Assembly (NCBI GenBank): GCA_043228905.1
Contig: JBHGNT010000005.1
Coordinates: 7,750,001 to 7,814,000 of the forward strand
Direction: 5' to 3'
DNA from: Azolla caroliniana
Lineage: Eukaryota > Polypodiophyta
Length of the DNA stretch: 64,000 bases
The translations under genes were made by a program, and so were the position numbers. How positions within the stretch are numbered: the stretch's first letter is position 1; every line of letters starts with the position of its first letter. Under the pieces are notes generated by a model. That model searched no databases and was not told where the DNA came from. It saw only the letters and a program-made list of their open reading frames with translations. Below are positions 30,201 through 37,470 of this stretch, one piece after another.

Positions 30201-33200
30201 AAGCTAGTGTATTGGAAGATCAAAGGGCAGAAGAATTGTAAATGCTTTACTGGTCGCTAAGATTCTCACTACGCGTTCCATTTATTTACAGATATCGATA
30301 GGGTTTCTTTGTGCACGCAGTACAAAGATGAATCGAGTATTTCAGAATAGCCCCTGGTTGAACTAGGATGCCTGACGTCCCTTTTAAGAAGGAAATATGT
30401 GCAGATGTGGCTGGCTACCCACGCTCTCACATGAGATGCCGATGGTCACCCAACCCAATCCACTAGCCATTGATTCCCACACCTGCCAACTACGAGCTTG
30501 CATGTCAAAGAAACGCTGGAACGACCTTTGAAGATGCAAGTTCTAGGAATTGGCAATGGCTTGGCTCAAGCCTAAACCGAACCATCAAATCGCGGTTTGG
30601 CGGTTCTGTTCGGTTCGGTTTAGACTTGAGCTTCCTTAACCGGTTTGAACTTGGTTTGGGATTGCTCTAACCAGTTACCAAGCCGGTTAAGGCTTAATCG
30701 GCTTGTCCAAACCGGTTTAGAAACCGGTCCGGTCCAGGTTTGGAAACCCCCAAACTGCAAACCGTTGCCGATTCCTAGATGCAACGCTGACAGAGCGCCA
30801 AAGCCCTTCATGCCACCACGCTGACGACTGCAATCACAGTGCTACTAAACCTCGAAGTTCATTCTGGAGCATTTCAAGACACGATGGACGCTATCACCAC
30901 TGTCTATGCCAGACTTGATGCACTTTCTTGGGCCAGTGCTGAATATTAACATCAGGTACAGCGCCTCATGCGACAAAATGCTGAACTCTCTGCCCAACTC
31001 AAGGCTGCCAAGAGCGAGTCCACTGCCCACACATGTGCCTACAAAACTGCAATGAGTTTGTGAAATTCCCTTGCTAACCAATTGGCCGAATCAGAGTTAG
31101 ACTGCCACAGACGTTTAGAAGAAGCCCTGCATACCACCACCATGCAATGGCATACACAAAGCAGGCTACCTACTCATGCCGAACTCAGTGCCACTTTTGT
31201 GCAGTTTACTGAAACCTTTCAACAAGAGGAGACCCTGCACACTGAGCACCCTGCCCAGCTTGAGGCGAAACTAACAACTATGGAAGTGAGCCACAGACCA
31301 CAACTCACAAACTCAACCAGGGATTTGATCATCTTAGTGGAATCCTCCCTACAGGGATTTAAGACCCTGAGGACGTCTAATGATAATGTTCTATGTACGA
31401 AGCCAGGGGGACACCAATCGAGCAGCTGCCTATTATACTCTTCCTACACTAGATACATGTGAGTCAAGTTGCACAAGGAAACCAGTCACAAAGATAGAAA
31501 CATATAAGCAAGAGGCAAGAAGAATGAGAGGAGCTGCACAAAAATCTGGTTTTATAGTGATGTGAAACGAGCAGATGGGTTTATCCTTGTCATAGTGTTG
31601 ATCATCATCTCTCCCCAAAGTGTTGTGGATGACGAAGTCAATCAGACCATCAGTAATAGTGTCAATTGCCTTTCAAGCTATGAAAAGTCTATGTACAAGC
31701 ATAAAACCAAACCTGAAATATGTAACATGTGCATGCATGCAATTGTTTTTAACTGAATAAAATGGTTGTTATTTCAGGTTGGGAAAGGTTGTTCTGTGGG
31801 CTTGAACCAAATAGCTATGTTTCAAGGAAAAGTAGCTTGTGGAAATGGTGAACAAAGTTTGAGCAGAGACATGTATAGACTGGGGCAGCTTTTTGACTTT
31901 TTCCGGATGATGTCCTTTTATATCTCATCTATAGGCTTCTATGTATGCTGCATGGTAATGCGATATCTTTGTCTATTATGTCGTAAACTATGAAATTCCT
32001 TAAGCATGACTTCGAGACTGATTTACAGATGATGGTGCTTACTGTTTACGTCTTTCTTTATGGGAGAGCTTACTTGGTCAGTTCTTCAATTTACATTTCA
32101 CTTATTCAGTGCATGATTCTTATGGTGTTTTCACTTGACATTTGAGTTATTGTCTTACTCTTAGGCTTTTTCTGGAATTGGAAGATACCTCAAAAGTGAC
32201 ACTGCAAGCCCTGCTACTGATACTGCTCTGGAAACGGAGTTTCTATTTCAGATAGGTGCCATTGCCATAATACCAATTGTCACAGTGCACATACTTGAAG
32301 AGGGTGTTTTTAAGGTCGTATAAGCATAAGATTATGTCATTTATACAGGATCCAATATTATGTTTCTGATTGTCTTCGTTCATGTAGGCCTTGGTAAATT
32401 TTATAACAATGCAACTTCAACTGTATTCAGTATTCTACGCTTTCTTGTTGGGCACATGTACACACTATTTTGCGAGAGCTATTTTGCATGGAGCTGCCAA
32501 GGTATCTGCAGATCATTTATGTCTATAGTTCAAAGCTAATCTCTAGTAAAATTTTATAATTCTTCACTGAGAATCAACAAATAAACTGCAGAACCAGGAA
32601 ACAGGAAGGGGTTTTGTGGTTCAACACACCCGATTTGCTGAAAATTATCGCTTATATTCCCGAAGCCATTTTGTAAAAGGGTAAAATGTTGTTTACCTAT
32701 CCATCAGAACCAGCAACAAGAATTTGTAAATAAATGAAAAGAATGTAAACACTTAACTATAGTAACGATCTGAATATTATATCAGATCCCTAGAGATATA
32801 GTGCATGTAATTGTATACATTTGAATACCTTGTATCTGTACATTTTTGCAAATATTGTCATCAATACCACATGTCCTTTGCCATTTCAGACTAGAAATTT
32901 TGATGCTCTTGCTGGTTAACATCATATATGGATTTGAGAAAACAAGAAGCAGCTATATTATTCTGAGTTTAGCGAGTTGGTTTCTGGCAGTATCTTGGCT
33001 TTTTGCCCCATTTCTTTTCAACCCTGCTGGTTTCGAATGGCAAAAGTATATTTTTCTCAGATTAGATTATCTAAAGGTTTGAAAGAAGAATGAGATTTGT
33101 TGACTTTATTGTAGTTCTCATAGTCTCTTTACGCCAACTGACCAGGACGGTTGAAGATTTTGCTGATTGGACAAACTGGATTTTATACAAGAGTGGCATA

Positions 33201-35095
33201 GGAGTGGATGTTAGAGAGAGCTGGGAAACATGGTGGAATAATGAGCAGGTGAAGAAGATAAATGGAAAACTACACTACTGATTTCCAGCCTTTGAGATTG
33301 TGGCATACTCTGTTTGTACGAAGCTTTGACTCCTGGACAAGATGATTATTGCATTACAAACAACCAAACTTAATAATAATCGATTCACATTTTGTACCAT
33401 ATATCCCAAAATTTACTATGTGACAGGCAAGTTTCAGGCTCTGAAACCAATAGCACAGTGAATCATAACACATTTCAATTCCTAAGAACCAACCATAGAG
33501 CGACACCAGCCACACTAGTGCTGTTACTGATGTTTTTGTTATTTTTCTTATGAAGAAGTTTCCTTTGAATGGTTCTTGAGACGATATTTCTGAACTCACT
33601 CCAAGCTTCTTTGTCCATCTTATTTGCGTGCAGCTCCTTGCACTGACAACATCTAAATTATACAATGTCTTTGTGATGCATAAAATTAATATTTTACAGT
33701 TTATGTAAATATTTAAACTCTCACCATGCTGAAGAAGTTGATCAAACTGTTAATAATCTTTCTTCTTTTCCTAGTTCAAATATATTAATGGCTCTAAGAT
33801 CAATCAACATATAGTCAAACTTAGTTCATGGTTTTTATTTGAAAGATGACCTTGCCAAAACTACAACTTTTCTTTAGTTTCTTTTAGTTTTTTGCATTGT
33901 AAAGTTGCACTGCATCACATATTATTGTGCCATTTATACTTTGTACTTATCCAACTTTATGCTATTTGTGTTCAAAACCAATACTGCAGGAGCATGTTCA
34001 CAGTTGCGGTGGAAGAATTGTGGAGTCCATATTATGCTTGCGGTTCTTCTTCTTCCAATATGGTGTGGTCTATCAACTACATGTTGTAAATGGAAATACT
34101 AACCTACTTGTAAGTGTGATTCAACATTTTGCAATCCATTTGAGATTTATGGCAGATTGTGAATGTCACTATGGAACTTTGTAGGTGTATGCTTATTCGT
34201 GGCTGATATTTTTCATAATTCTTATTATTTCAAAGGTTTGGAAACCTCTCTTTCCTAATGTGTAAAATATTATATGGTTACCTCTTCCTAATTTTATTTT
34301 AACAATTCCCAGGTTTTTACAGTCAGTCAAAAGATGTCTGTTAATGTTCAACTGTTCCTACGTCTAGTACAGGGAATATTATCTATGCTTTTGGTTCTCA
34401 CAATAATTCTTTTGGTCATATTTACGAGCATTTCGATCAGTGATATATTTGCCCTTTTGTTGGCGTTCATTCCAACAGGCTGGGCTATTATTTCTGTAAG
34501 ATTCTCTCCTCTTTTTCTTTTGTTTTTTCATGCTTATAGAAGAAACAAATGGAACAATGAGATTGCATATCATAGATACCCAAACAGAGCTGCTTTTAAT
34601 ATCAGATGATGCAACCACTTCTCTTTGTGTGGATATCAGAAGTTTTTTATAATTTAAAGAATGGTTCATGTATTTAATTAACATTATCTACTCACACCTG
34701 AGACTCTCAGTGTAGTTTTCTGTCTTACTCTTTTATTCTTGTTGAGGTAATGAAAGGGGTGTCGAGATCTTGTGTGTGTACTTTGTTGTGACATACAGAT
34801 TGCTATTTTATGGAAACCACTGATGAAGAGATTAGGTGTATGGAGGCACGTGCGAAAAATGGCTAATTTCTATGATGCAGTGATGGGGATGTTATTATTC
34901 ATTCCTCTGGTGCTCTTGTCATGGTTTCCCTTCATTTCCACTTTTCAGACACGCATTGTGTTCAATCAAGCCTTCAGCCGGGGGATGGAGATATCCCTCA
35001 TCCTTGGTGGTGAGCAAGTTGCACCCCCATCTCCTCGGATTCCCAGGACACCTAAATCCTCAGCGTCATCCAGAAACCATGCCAAACTCCAGTGA
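527..35095 (+). CDS. CALS: Callose synthase (1,3-beta-glucan synthase), 3' part, 42 exons
   Basis: Membrane enzyme that makes callose (1,3-beta-glucan) from UDP-glucose at the plasma membrane or cell plate. Forty-two exons, listed in the five block entries below, join in phase without a stop to give 1,518 codons ending at TGA 35,093-35,095. Known family members are about 1,900 residues, so roughly 380 N-terminal residues are outside the window. Conserved blocks appear in family order: the N-terminal membrane set, a central cytosolic domain, the glucan synthase domain with [13 protein letters not shown], and a C-terminal set of membrane segments ending [17 protein letters not shown]. The block [19 protein letters not shown] is, as I recall, most like the CalS9/CalS10 (GSL10/GSL8) clade; this subgroup call is tentative. 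Many exons are only 31-130 nt while introns reach 6.1 kb, filled with transposons. Several otherwise conserved residues differ (see findings), so full catalytic activity is not certain. Confidence 0.93.
637..2530 (+). other. Intron with one MITE-like element
   Basis: Intron 632-2530 of the callose synthase gene. Apart from the inverted-repeat element at 1,798-2,214, I see only AT-rich sequence with no coding similarity. Confidence 0.6.
1798..2214. mobile_element. MITE-like element (GGTTCGGTTT family), copy 1
   Basis: A 417-bp AT-rich element whose ends are imperfect inverted repeats: it starts TTAACAATCGGCAATG followed by GGTGCGGTTTGAG, and ends with TTCAAACCGAACTGTTATCG and then ACTGTTA. 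It is flanked on both sides by ATTGTTG (1,791-1,797 and 2,215-2,221), a 7-bp target-site duplication. There is no coding capacity. The inner sequence repeats the words AACCGAAC and GGTTCGGTT. Related elements lie at 5,317 and 30,543. The superfamily is unresolved. Confidence 0.6.
2800..3345. other. Unidentified GC-richer block in an intron
   Basis: Sequence of higher GC than its surroundings with overlapping open frames on both strands (for example 3,035-3,259 plus and 2,813-3,205 minus). No reading matches a family I recognise and it is skipped by the exon chain. It could be a captured gene fragment or part of a transposon. Confidence 0.3.
5317..5437. mobile_element. MITE-like element, partial copy 2
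   Basis: Begins TAACAATCGGCAACGGTTCG, almost the same as the start of the element at 1,798, and continues through repeated AACCGAACC words to AAACCGTTAAACC. The 3' terminal repeat is missing, so this is a truncated or internally deleted copy inside intron 5058-6202. Confidence 0.5.
5440..7125 (+). other. Intron sequence around exon 10, nothing recognised
   Basis: Apart from exon 10 (6203-6284) this stretch shows AT-rich intron sequence. The open frames at 5,457-5,687 and 6,643-6,834 have no recognisable motif and are not supported as genes. Confidence 0.45.
7130..8410 (+). mobile_element. LINE reverse transcriptase fragment with 3' tail
   Basis: Carries the LINE reverse transcriptase core: [20 protein letters not shown] and the catalytic box [11 protein letters not shown] (about 7,190-7,350), then [10 protein letters not shown]. 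The frame is broken by a 101-bp tandem duplication (units start 7,391 and 7,492). The fragment continues to about 7,960 with the C-terminal RT region, then to the family's 3' end at about 8,090-8,410, including the hairpin AGGCCATTTTGGCCT and a (CTTT)n tail. It is truncated at the 5' end and dead. It lies in intron 6285-9245. Confidence 0.8.
8411..8770 (+). mobile_element. LINE 3'-region fragments
   Basis: Segment repeating non-coding 3' LINE sequence also found at 8,000-8,110 and 16,800-16,960 (words such as TTGATTGACTAGTAG and CAACAATTTCTCTATATGTC). No intact coding. Probably a second truncated insertion next to the previous one. Confidence 0.5.
9012..9066. repeat. Perfect 15-bp inverted repeat with 25-nt loop
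   Basis: ACTTGACTATAGGCA at 9,012-9,026 is matched exactly by its reverse complement at 9,052-9,066. The arms are separated by 25 nt. It sits in intron sequence about 180 nt before exon 9246-9295. Confidence 0.7.
9246..20103 (+). CDS. CALS: Callose synthase exons 11-18 of the window
   Basis: Exons: 9246-9295, 15446-15532, 15843-15931, 16006-16036, 16153-16223, 19558-19660, 19760-19911, 19995-20103. Encoded landmarks: [13 protein letters not shown], then [18 protein letters not shown] and GGKQRLGE, then [45 protein letters not shown] and [15 protein letters not shown], all in family order. Exons 11 and 12 are separated by a 6.1-kb intron full of retroelements. Exon 14 is only 31 nt. Exons 12-18 lie between two oppositely oriented LINE copies. 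Confidence 0.85.
9690..10620 (-). mobile_element. Copia RT / RNase H fragment, decayed
   Basis: Reading the minus strand from about 10,615 down, conceptual pieces match the C-terminal part of a copia polyprotein. They are [11 protein letters not shown] (catalytic YVDD with D to N), then [20 protein letters not shown], then LEAEYVAV (RNase H), and finally PAFHSRIKH and [17 protein letters not shown]. Stops and frameshifts are frequent, so it is an old remnant. It lies antisense within the callose synthase intron 9296-15445. It belongs to a different copia lineage or age class from the element at the right end of the window. Confidence 0.65.
10626..11560. mobile_element. LINE fragments: duplicated RT piece and 3' tails
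   Basis: At 10,626-10,895 a 135-bp unit occurs twice in tandem, each carrying the RT motif [13 protein letters not shown] on the plus strand. From 10,900 to 11,560 follow minus-strand copies of the LINE 3' end (poly GAAA tracts, then AGGCCAAAATGGCCT at about 11,118). Several truncated insertions seem to be stacked here. Confidence 0.55.
11566..14530 (-). mobile_element. LINE non-LTR retrotransposon, long copy (minus)
   Basis: Runs 5' to 3' on the minus strand. An open block at 14,376-13,549 (275 codons) covers the region before and into the reverse transcriptase ([15 protein letters not shown]). A broken stretch follows. A second open block (13,258-12,713) carries [25 protein letters not shown] and the RT thumb region. 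Further on come decayed C-terminal frames with [17 protein letters not shown], a zinc-knuckle region from which about 22 bp covering the CxxC half are missing compared with the copy at 24,380. The 3' end has the hairpin AGGCCAAAATGGCCT and a (GAAA)n run at 11,560-11,580. No intact endonuclease is seen. The 5' limit is uncertain. Confidence 0.8.
14531..15445 (+). other. Intron sequence
   Basis: AT-rich intron sequence leading to the acceptor of exon 15446-15532. A possible 5' continuation of the LINE to about 14,760 could not be confirmed. Confidence 0.4.
16385..17460 (-). mobile_element. LINE fragment (minus) with mutated RT box
   Basis: The minus strand encodes [20 protein letters not shown] at about 17,225-17,140, the LINE RT core in which the catalytic YADD is changed to YAHD. 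It is followed by decayed sequence and the 3' end with AGGCCAAAATGGC at about 16,422 and a GATATATTAATG tail junction. A dead, 5'-truncated copy in intron 16224-19557. Confidence 0.7.
17800..18420 (+). repeat. LINE 3' tails and a 270-bp-period duplication
   Basis: Three plus-strand copies of the LINE 3' end (around 17,820-17,905, 18,120-18,210 and 18,215-18,260). They are interleaved with a duplicated unit beginning TTCCATGTTGGTGATGATCT at 17,995 and again at 18,265 (offset 270). No coding capacity. Confidence 0.6.
18604..19059 (+). mobile_element. Solo LTR (456 bp) with perfect 5-bp target duplication
   Basis: Starts TGTTACGGGCATGACC and ends CTAGCTCTAACA, giving terminal TGTTA/TAACA. It is flanked by TGTTG at 18,599-18,603 and TGTTG at 19,060-19,064. 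A TATAAA at 18,783-18,788 suggests plus orientation, with U3 before it. The GC-rich 3' part contains a hairpin around 18,945-18,972 (AAGGGTCGAG against CTCGATCCCTT). No internal retroviral sequence adjoins it, so it is a solo LTR. A shorter relative in reverse orientation is at 46,288-46,583. Confidence 0.85.
19065..19455 (+). mobile_element. LINE 3' fragment
   Basis: Encodes a decayed version of the LINE C-terminus ([20 protein letters not shown]; compare [17 protein letters not shown] in the copy at 24,420). It then carries the 3' end with TATAGGCC and TCTTTCTTTC at about 19,400-19,450. Starts directly beside the solo LTR. Confidence 0.6.
20330..21000. mobile_element. Stacked LINE 3' tails, both orientations
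   Basis: One plus-strand tail (about 20,320-20,380) is followed by three minus-strand tails beginning with (GAAA)n at about 20,400, 20,455 and 20,610. Each has the AGGCCAAAATGGC hairpin arm. The last continues to about 21,000 with LINE 3' UTR sequence also seen at 11,810-12,000. TATATAGATATAG microsatellite sequence separates them. Confidence 0.65.
21034..21690 (+). repeat. 327-bp tandem duplication of a LINE RT fragment
   Basis: Two near-identical units (ATTCCACATGG at 21,034 and 21,361). Both encode a piece of the region before the RT palm ([17 protein letters not shown], then [14 protein letters not shown]). The duplication is later than the insertion, since both units share the same truncation. 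Confidence 0.75.
21691..22010 (+). mobile_element. LINE RT fragment, decayed
   Basis: Contains pieces of the RT core in broken frames (VKQGCPLSP-like sequence at about 21,940-21,980) and the upstream GF.KGF motif region. Not expressed; a remnant in intron 20104-25284. Confidence 0.5.
22011..22839 (+). other. Intron sequence, nothing recognised
   Basis: No coding or repeat similarity recognised, although a minus-strand open frame of 125 codons lies at 22,073-22,450. Confidence 0.35.
22840..25045 (+). mobile_element. LINE non-LTR retrotransposon, long copy (plus)
   Basis: 5'-truncated copy. It starts in the region [15 protein letters not shown] (about 22,910), passes the RT motif [10 protein letters not shown]-like sequence and CFVDF, and contains a 200-codon open block (23,325-23,927) with [13 protein letters not shown]. 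Its C-terminal zinc-knuckle frame contains [18 protein letters not shown] at about 24,395-24,450, a CxxC...H...C pattern typical of plant LINE proteins. The 3' end has AGGCCATTTTGGCCT at about 24,996 and a TTTCTTTCTTTC tail. Over the RT block it differs from the minus-strand copy at 12,713-13,258 by only a few residues. Confidence 0.85.
25112..25172 (+). pseudogene. Decayed duplicate of callose synthase exon 19
   Basis: Sequence GCAGAAAAATAAAGAACTTG and what follows repeats the acceptor and first half of exon 25285-25370 at a spacing of 169 nt. The matching stretch covers the codons for [15 protein letters not shown] with changes. The copy lacks the downstream half and its own donor. Confidence 0.6.
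25285..27552 (+). CDS. CALS: Callose synthase exons 19-26 (central cytosolic region)
   Basis: Exons: 25285-25370, 25479-25554, 25685-25845, 25959-26065, 26701-26841, 26928-26996, 27195-27375, 27459-27552. Encoded landmarks: [49 protein letters not shown] (joined across an intron), [11 protein letters not shown] and RVAYIH. These are the conserved blocks entering the glucan synthase domain (Pfam Glucan_synthase family, as remembered). Exon 20 is the most divergent of the chain; its end was chosen at the GTAGGT donor (25,555). Confidence 0.88.
26430..26530 (+). mobile_element. LINE 3' tail remnant
   Basis: GATGAGGCAATATTTTAAGG through TTTTGGCCTCTTAAAAGATG to a T-rich CTTT-like end. A short, 5'-truncated copy of the LINE terminus in intron 26066-26700. 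Confidence 0.55.
27979..31954 (+). CDS. CALS: Callose synthase exons 27-32 (catalytic loop)
   Basis: Exons: 27979-28098, 28540-28655, 28774-28857, 28927-29039, 29128-29180, 31778-31954. They encode the most conserved part of the enzyme: [69 protein letters not shown] and [18 protein letters not shown]. Unusual residues relative to the remembered family pattern: [10 protein letters not shown] where HYGHPDVFDR is usual, RAHVFTG for REHVFTG, and [10 protein letters not shown] for KGRDVGLNQI. A 2.6-kb intron (29181-31777) separates the last two exons. Confidence 0.9.
28103..28440 (+). repeat. 168-bp-period tandem duplication in an intron
   Basis: Unit starting AACTTTAGAGCACATTTATA at 28,103 and again at 28,271. 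The copies are about 85-90 percent alike and lie wholly within intron 28099-28539. Confidence 0.75.
29430..29560 (-). mobile_element. LINE 3' tail (minus)
   Basis: GAAAGAAATG followed by TTAAGAGGCCAAACTGGCCT and the conserved 3' LINE sequence in reverse. Truncated copy in intron 29181-31777. Confidence 0.6.
30543..30778. mobile_element. MITE-like element, copy 3
   Basis: A 236-bp element with 17-bp terminal inverted repeats: CTAGGAATTGGCAATGG at the start and CCGTTGCCGATTCCTAG at the end (15 of 17 pair). The interior is rich in GGTTCGGTTT and AACCGGTTT words like the copies at 1,798 and 5,317. The flanks ATGCAAGTT and ATGCAACGC may be a decayed 9-bp target duplication. Confidence 0.65.
30779..31560 (+). 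other. Unidentified coding remnant with coiled-coil character
   Basis: In one broken frame it encodes a Glu/Gln/Leu-rich sequence, including [20 protein letters not shown] and then an open stretch at 31,082-31,462 ([20 protein letters not shown]). GC content is higher than in the surrounding intron. It looks like the N-terminal part of a retroelement gag or structural protein, but I cannot name a family. Internal stops (TAA near 30,950, TGA near 31,060) show it is dead. Confidence 0.4.
32029..35095 (+). CDS. CALS: Callose synthase exons 33-42 (C-terminal membrane region)
   Basis: Exons: 32029-32076, 32165-32314, 32388-32501, 32592-32680, 32890-33045, 33146-33248, 33990-34109, 34185-34235, 34313-34495, 34799-35095. 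Landmarks: [73 protein letters not shown] and [17 protein letters not shown]. Alternating hydrophobic stretches fit the C-terminal transmembrane set. After LILGG the tail adds a Pro/Ser-rich end ([17 protein letters not shown]), then stops. Confidence 0.92.
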
Positions 35096-36500
35096 TCAAA
35101 TTCTCCTCATTTTACTGAAGTTCAAATCATCACAAACTTTGCTAATGTGAAACCCCATTACCTCTATTAATCAAGTCCCACACACCTTAAACTTATACAC
35201 ACCCGTATGGAACTCGCATCATCAAGCTGTTCTATTATACCAGGGTTCAAATCTAGTCAAACTGTCCTGTACACAACTCAAAATTATCAATTTGGATCTC
35301 ATATGAAAGAATCATGCTGAGGACATATTCCTTGGTTTTGTATTTCTGGAAGTTTGTATTAAATATTCAAGAATTATAGTGACAAATTACAATATATAAA
35401 AGAGAATGACAATGCTCGATGGAGTAAAATTTTCCATCTTTAAAAGAATATTCTGGGGATTGCCAGTTCTTTTATCTCCAGAACATGTGGTGGCATGTTT
35501 TACCACTCTTGCTCTGATTAAAAGATGTTGCATATTTTCTGATCATAATGTGTGACACAACAAATGTGGCGATTCATCAGTTACGGGTACTTGGAAATTG
35601 GACCATATATATTTTTTTAGCTAATGGTTTTTTAGCTTGCATATATTTATCTTTACTTCAACTTAAATATAAATTTTCTGGTCTAAAGCCTACACGCAAT
35701 CATTCCTTGGATTTCAGATTTCAGTAGGAGCAATATATGACCACTCATATTGGAAATTTGTGCAAAAAGGAATATGGCCGAAGATGGAAACCTAATCTAA
35801 ACAAGTAAAGAGTGTAGAGAAAAATTAGAAAAGATATGTCGGTTGAAACTCGGTTCCATGATCCTCTTTCGGCCCACCCTATGGAAATTTTGATTTTGGT
35901 AAAAATTCTAGGCTTTGTATTCGCACAGGGGAAATGTATAATTTTGGCATTCGTATAATGCTTAACTTGGCCCTACATTTAAGACCACACTTGTGAATAA
36001 ATGTGAATGCAACCTTAGTGTTCTACACATAGGTTCATACATAATTTGGGCTATTACATTGATATGAAACATAATACAATTTTATGGATGCAACTTATAA
36101 ACTCGTGCATTTCTTTATCCAAGGTAGAGCATTGTATCAAAGTGTGATACTCAAACTCCCAAACTTGTGGTAAAGAATGCACAGTTGGTTACTCTCATCA
36201 CTTCTACCCCAACCCCTCATCTTACATTGTAGTGAATGTGAGCTAAGAAGTCACATGAAAGCAATGGTTTGGATGGCAAACAATGGATGGGTTCTAATTT
36301 TCCTATGTCATGATATATTAGCATTGCAAAATGACTTATTCATAAAGTAATCTAATGATGCATTATGAAGTAATTGCATTGCATTCCATTTTCTAAACCA
36401 TTTTCCATATCTTTCACCCAACAAGAACACAAAAGTTTGTTTTATTTTATTTTATTTTTGATTGCTTCCTATGTGATTCTAGGAAGTTGATGCGAGGGAC
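35096..36500. other. 3' flank of callose synthase and intergenic sequence
   Basis: AT-rich sequence. Presumably begins with the callose synthase 3' UTR; I could not fix a polyadenylation site. No gene recognised. Confidence 0.5.
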
Positions 36501-36504
36501 TTTT

Positions 36505-37470
36505 TCAAACTTTAAGCATGTATTCACCAACCTTTTCCATGGCCATGAATGATCTCAATGGGAAGTGATCCCATCTCAAGAAGTTGAAGAGTGTGTAGCA
36601 TTTGTTTCTTGACTCAAAGAAACTTTGTGAGAAAATGCATTTGGATATTTTTTTACGATTTCCAAGTAGACTTAGGGATGTTATTGGCCCATACTTCCAC
36701 CCCCCATAAAGAAGCATTGGTCTCAACCAAGTGTCTAAAATGTATTTCTTAAAGACCCAACACTTATATTCTCCATGATTGTATGTGTTTGTATCTTTGA
36801 TTGTATGATGGTTTGCTAGTTGCGTGCACATTATTTTCTTTTCTGCCTTTATACAAACATTTGATCCAATTTGTAGTCCAATCATAGGGCATCCCATGTT
36901 GCAATGCATGATTAAACATTCACTTATCCATGCATGCACTTCCTTTCCCATCCATTTGAGTGTTTTGACCTTTAGATATTGAAGATCTCTTGCCTTTCAA
37001 GATGCCAATTTCTTAATCCCTATGCATACATTTTCAATTGTAAACAAAGGAAGCATATATGAAAGACAACTATAAAAGATCATCTTTTTGGCAATTGGCA
37101 ACTCATATAAATTCTATGCCACATTCCACATTGCATGGGATTCCATTGTAATCCCAATAGCATAGTTGTAGAAAAAGTGAATTAGTCGCAAAGATGTCCC
37201 TATTTGTTTTTCATCTTAACCACATTTTTCAAATTTTCTTCGCGTGATTTACAATGGGCCTGTTGTTGTGAGATATAAGTATGATCTTCACTCACAAATC
37301 ATTGTGTACCTTTGAGGTTCTCCCAACTATTTTCAATTGTGATTCTTCGCTTTGTATCGTTGACCATTGTGCATACAATAGGCCTTTCTTTGAATTAGCA
37401 ATGCCTTATTTAATTCCCAACTTAGTATGACCCGTACATATTCACATACCCTAGTGCATACTAAAGAATT
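36505..37470 (-). pseudogene. Decayed coding remnant, possibly reverse transcriptase C-terminus
   Basis: The minus strand has an open block at 36,951-36,505 with LDTWLRPMLLYGGWKYGP and FMAMEKVGEYMLKV. This resembles the post-RT region of some plant LINE-like elements (LLYG..WG..I, then a family-specific AMER repeat), and broken frames upstream extend to about 37,470. A related short sequence occurs at 57,277-57,430. The assignment is tentative. Confidence 0.4.
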
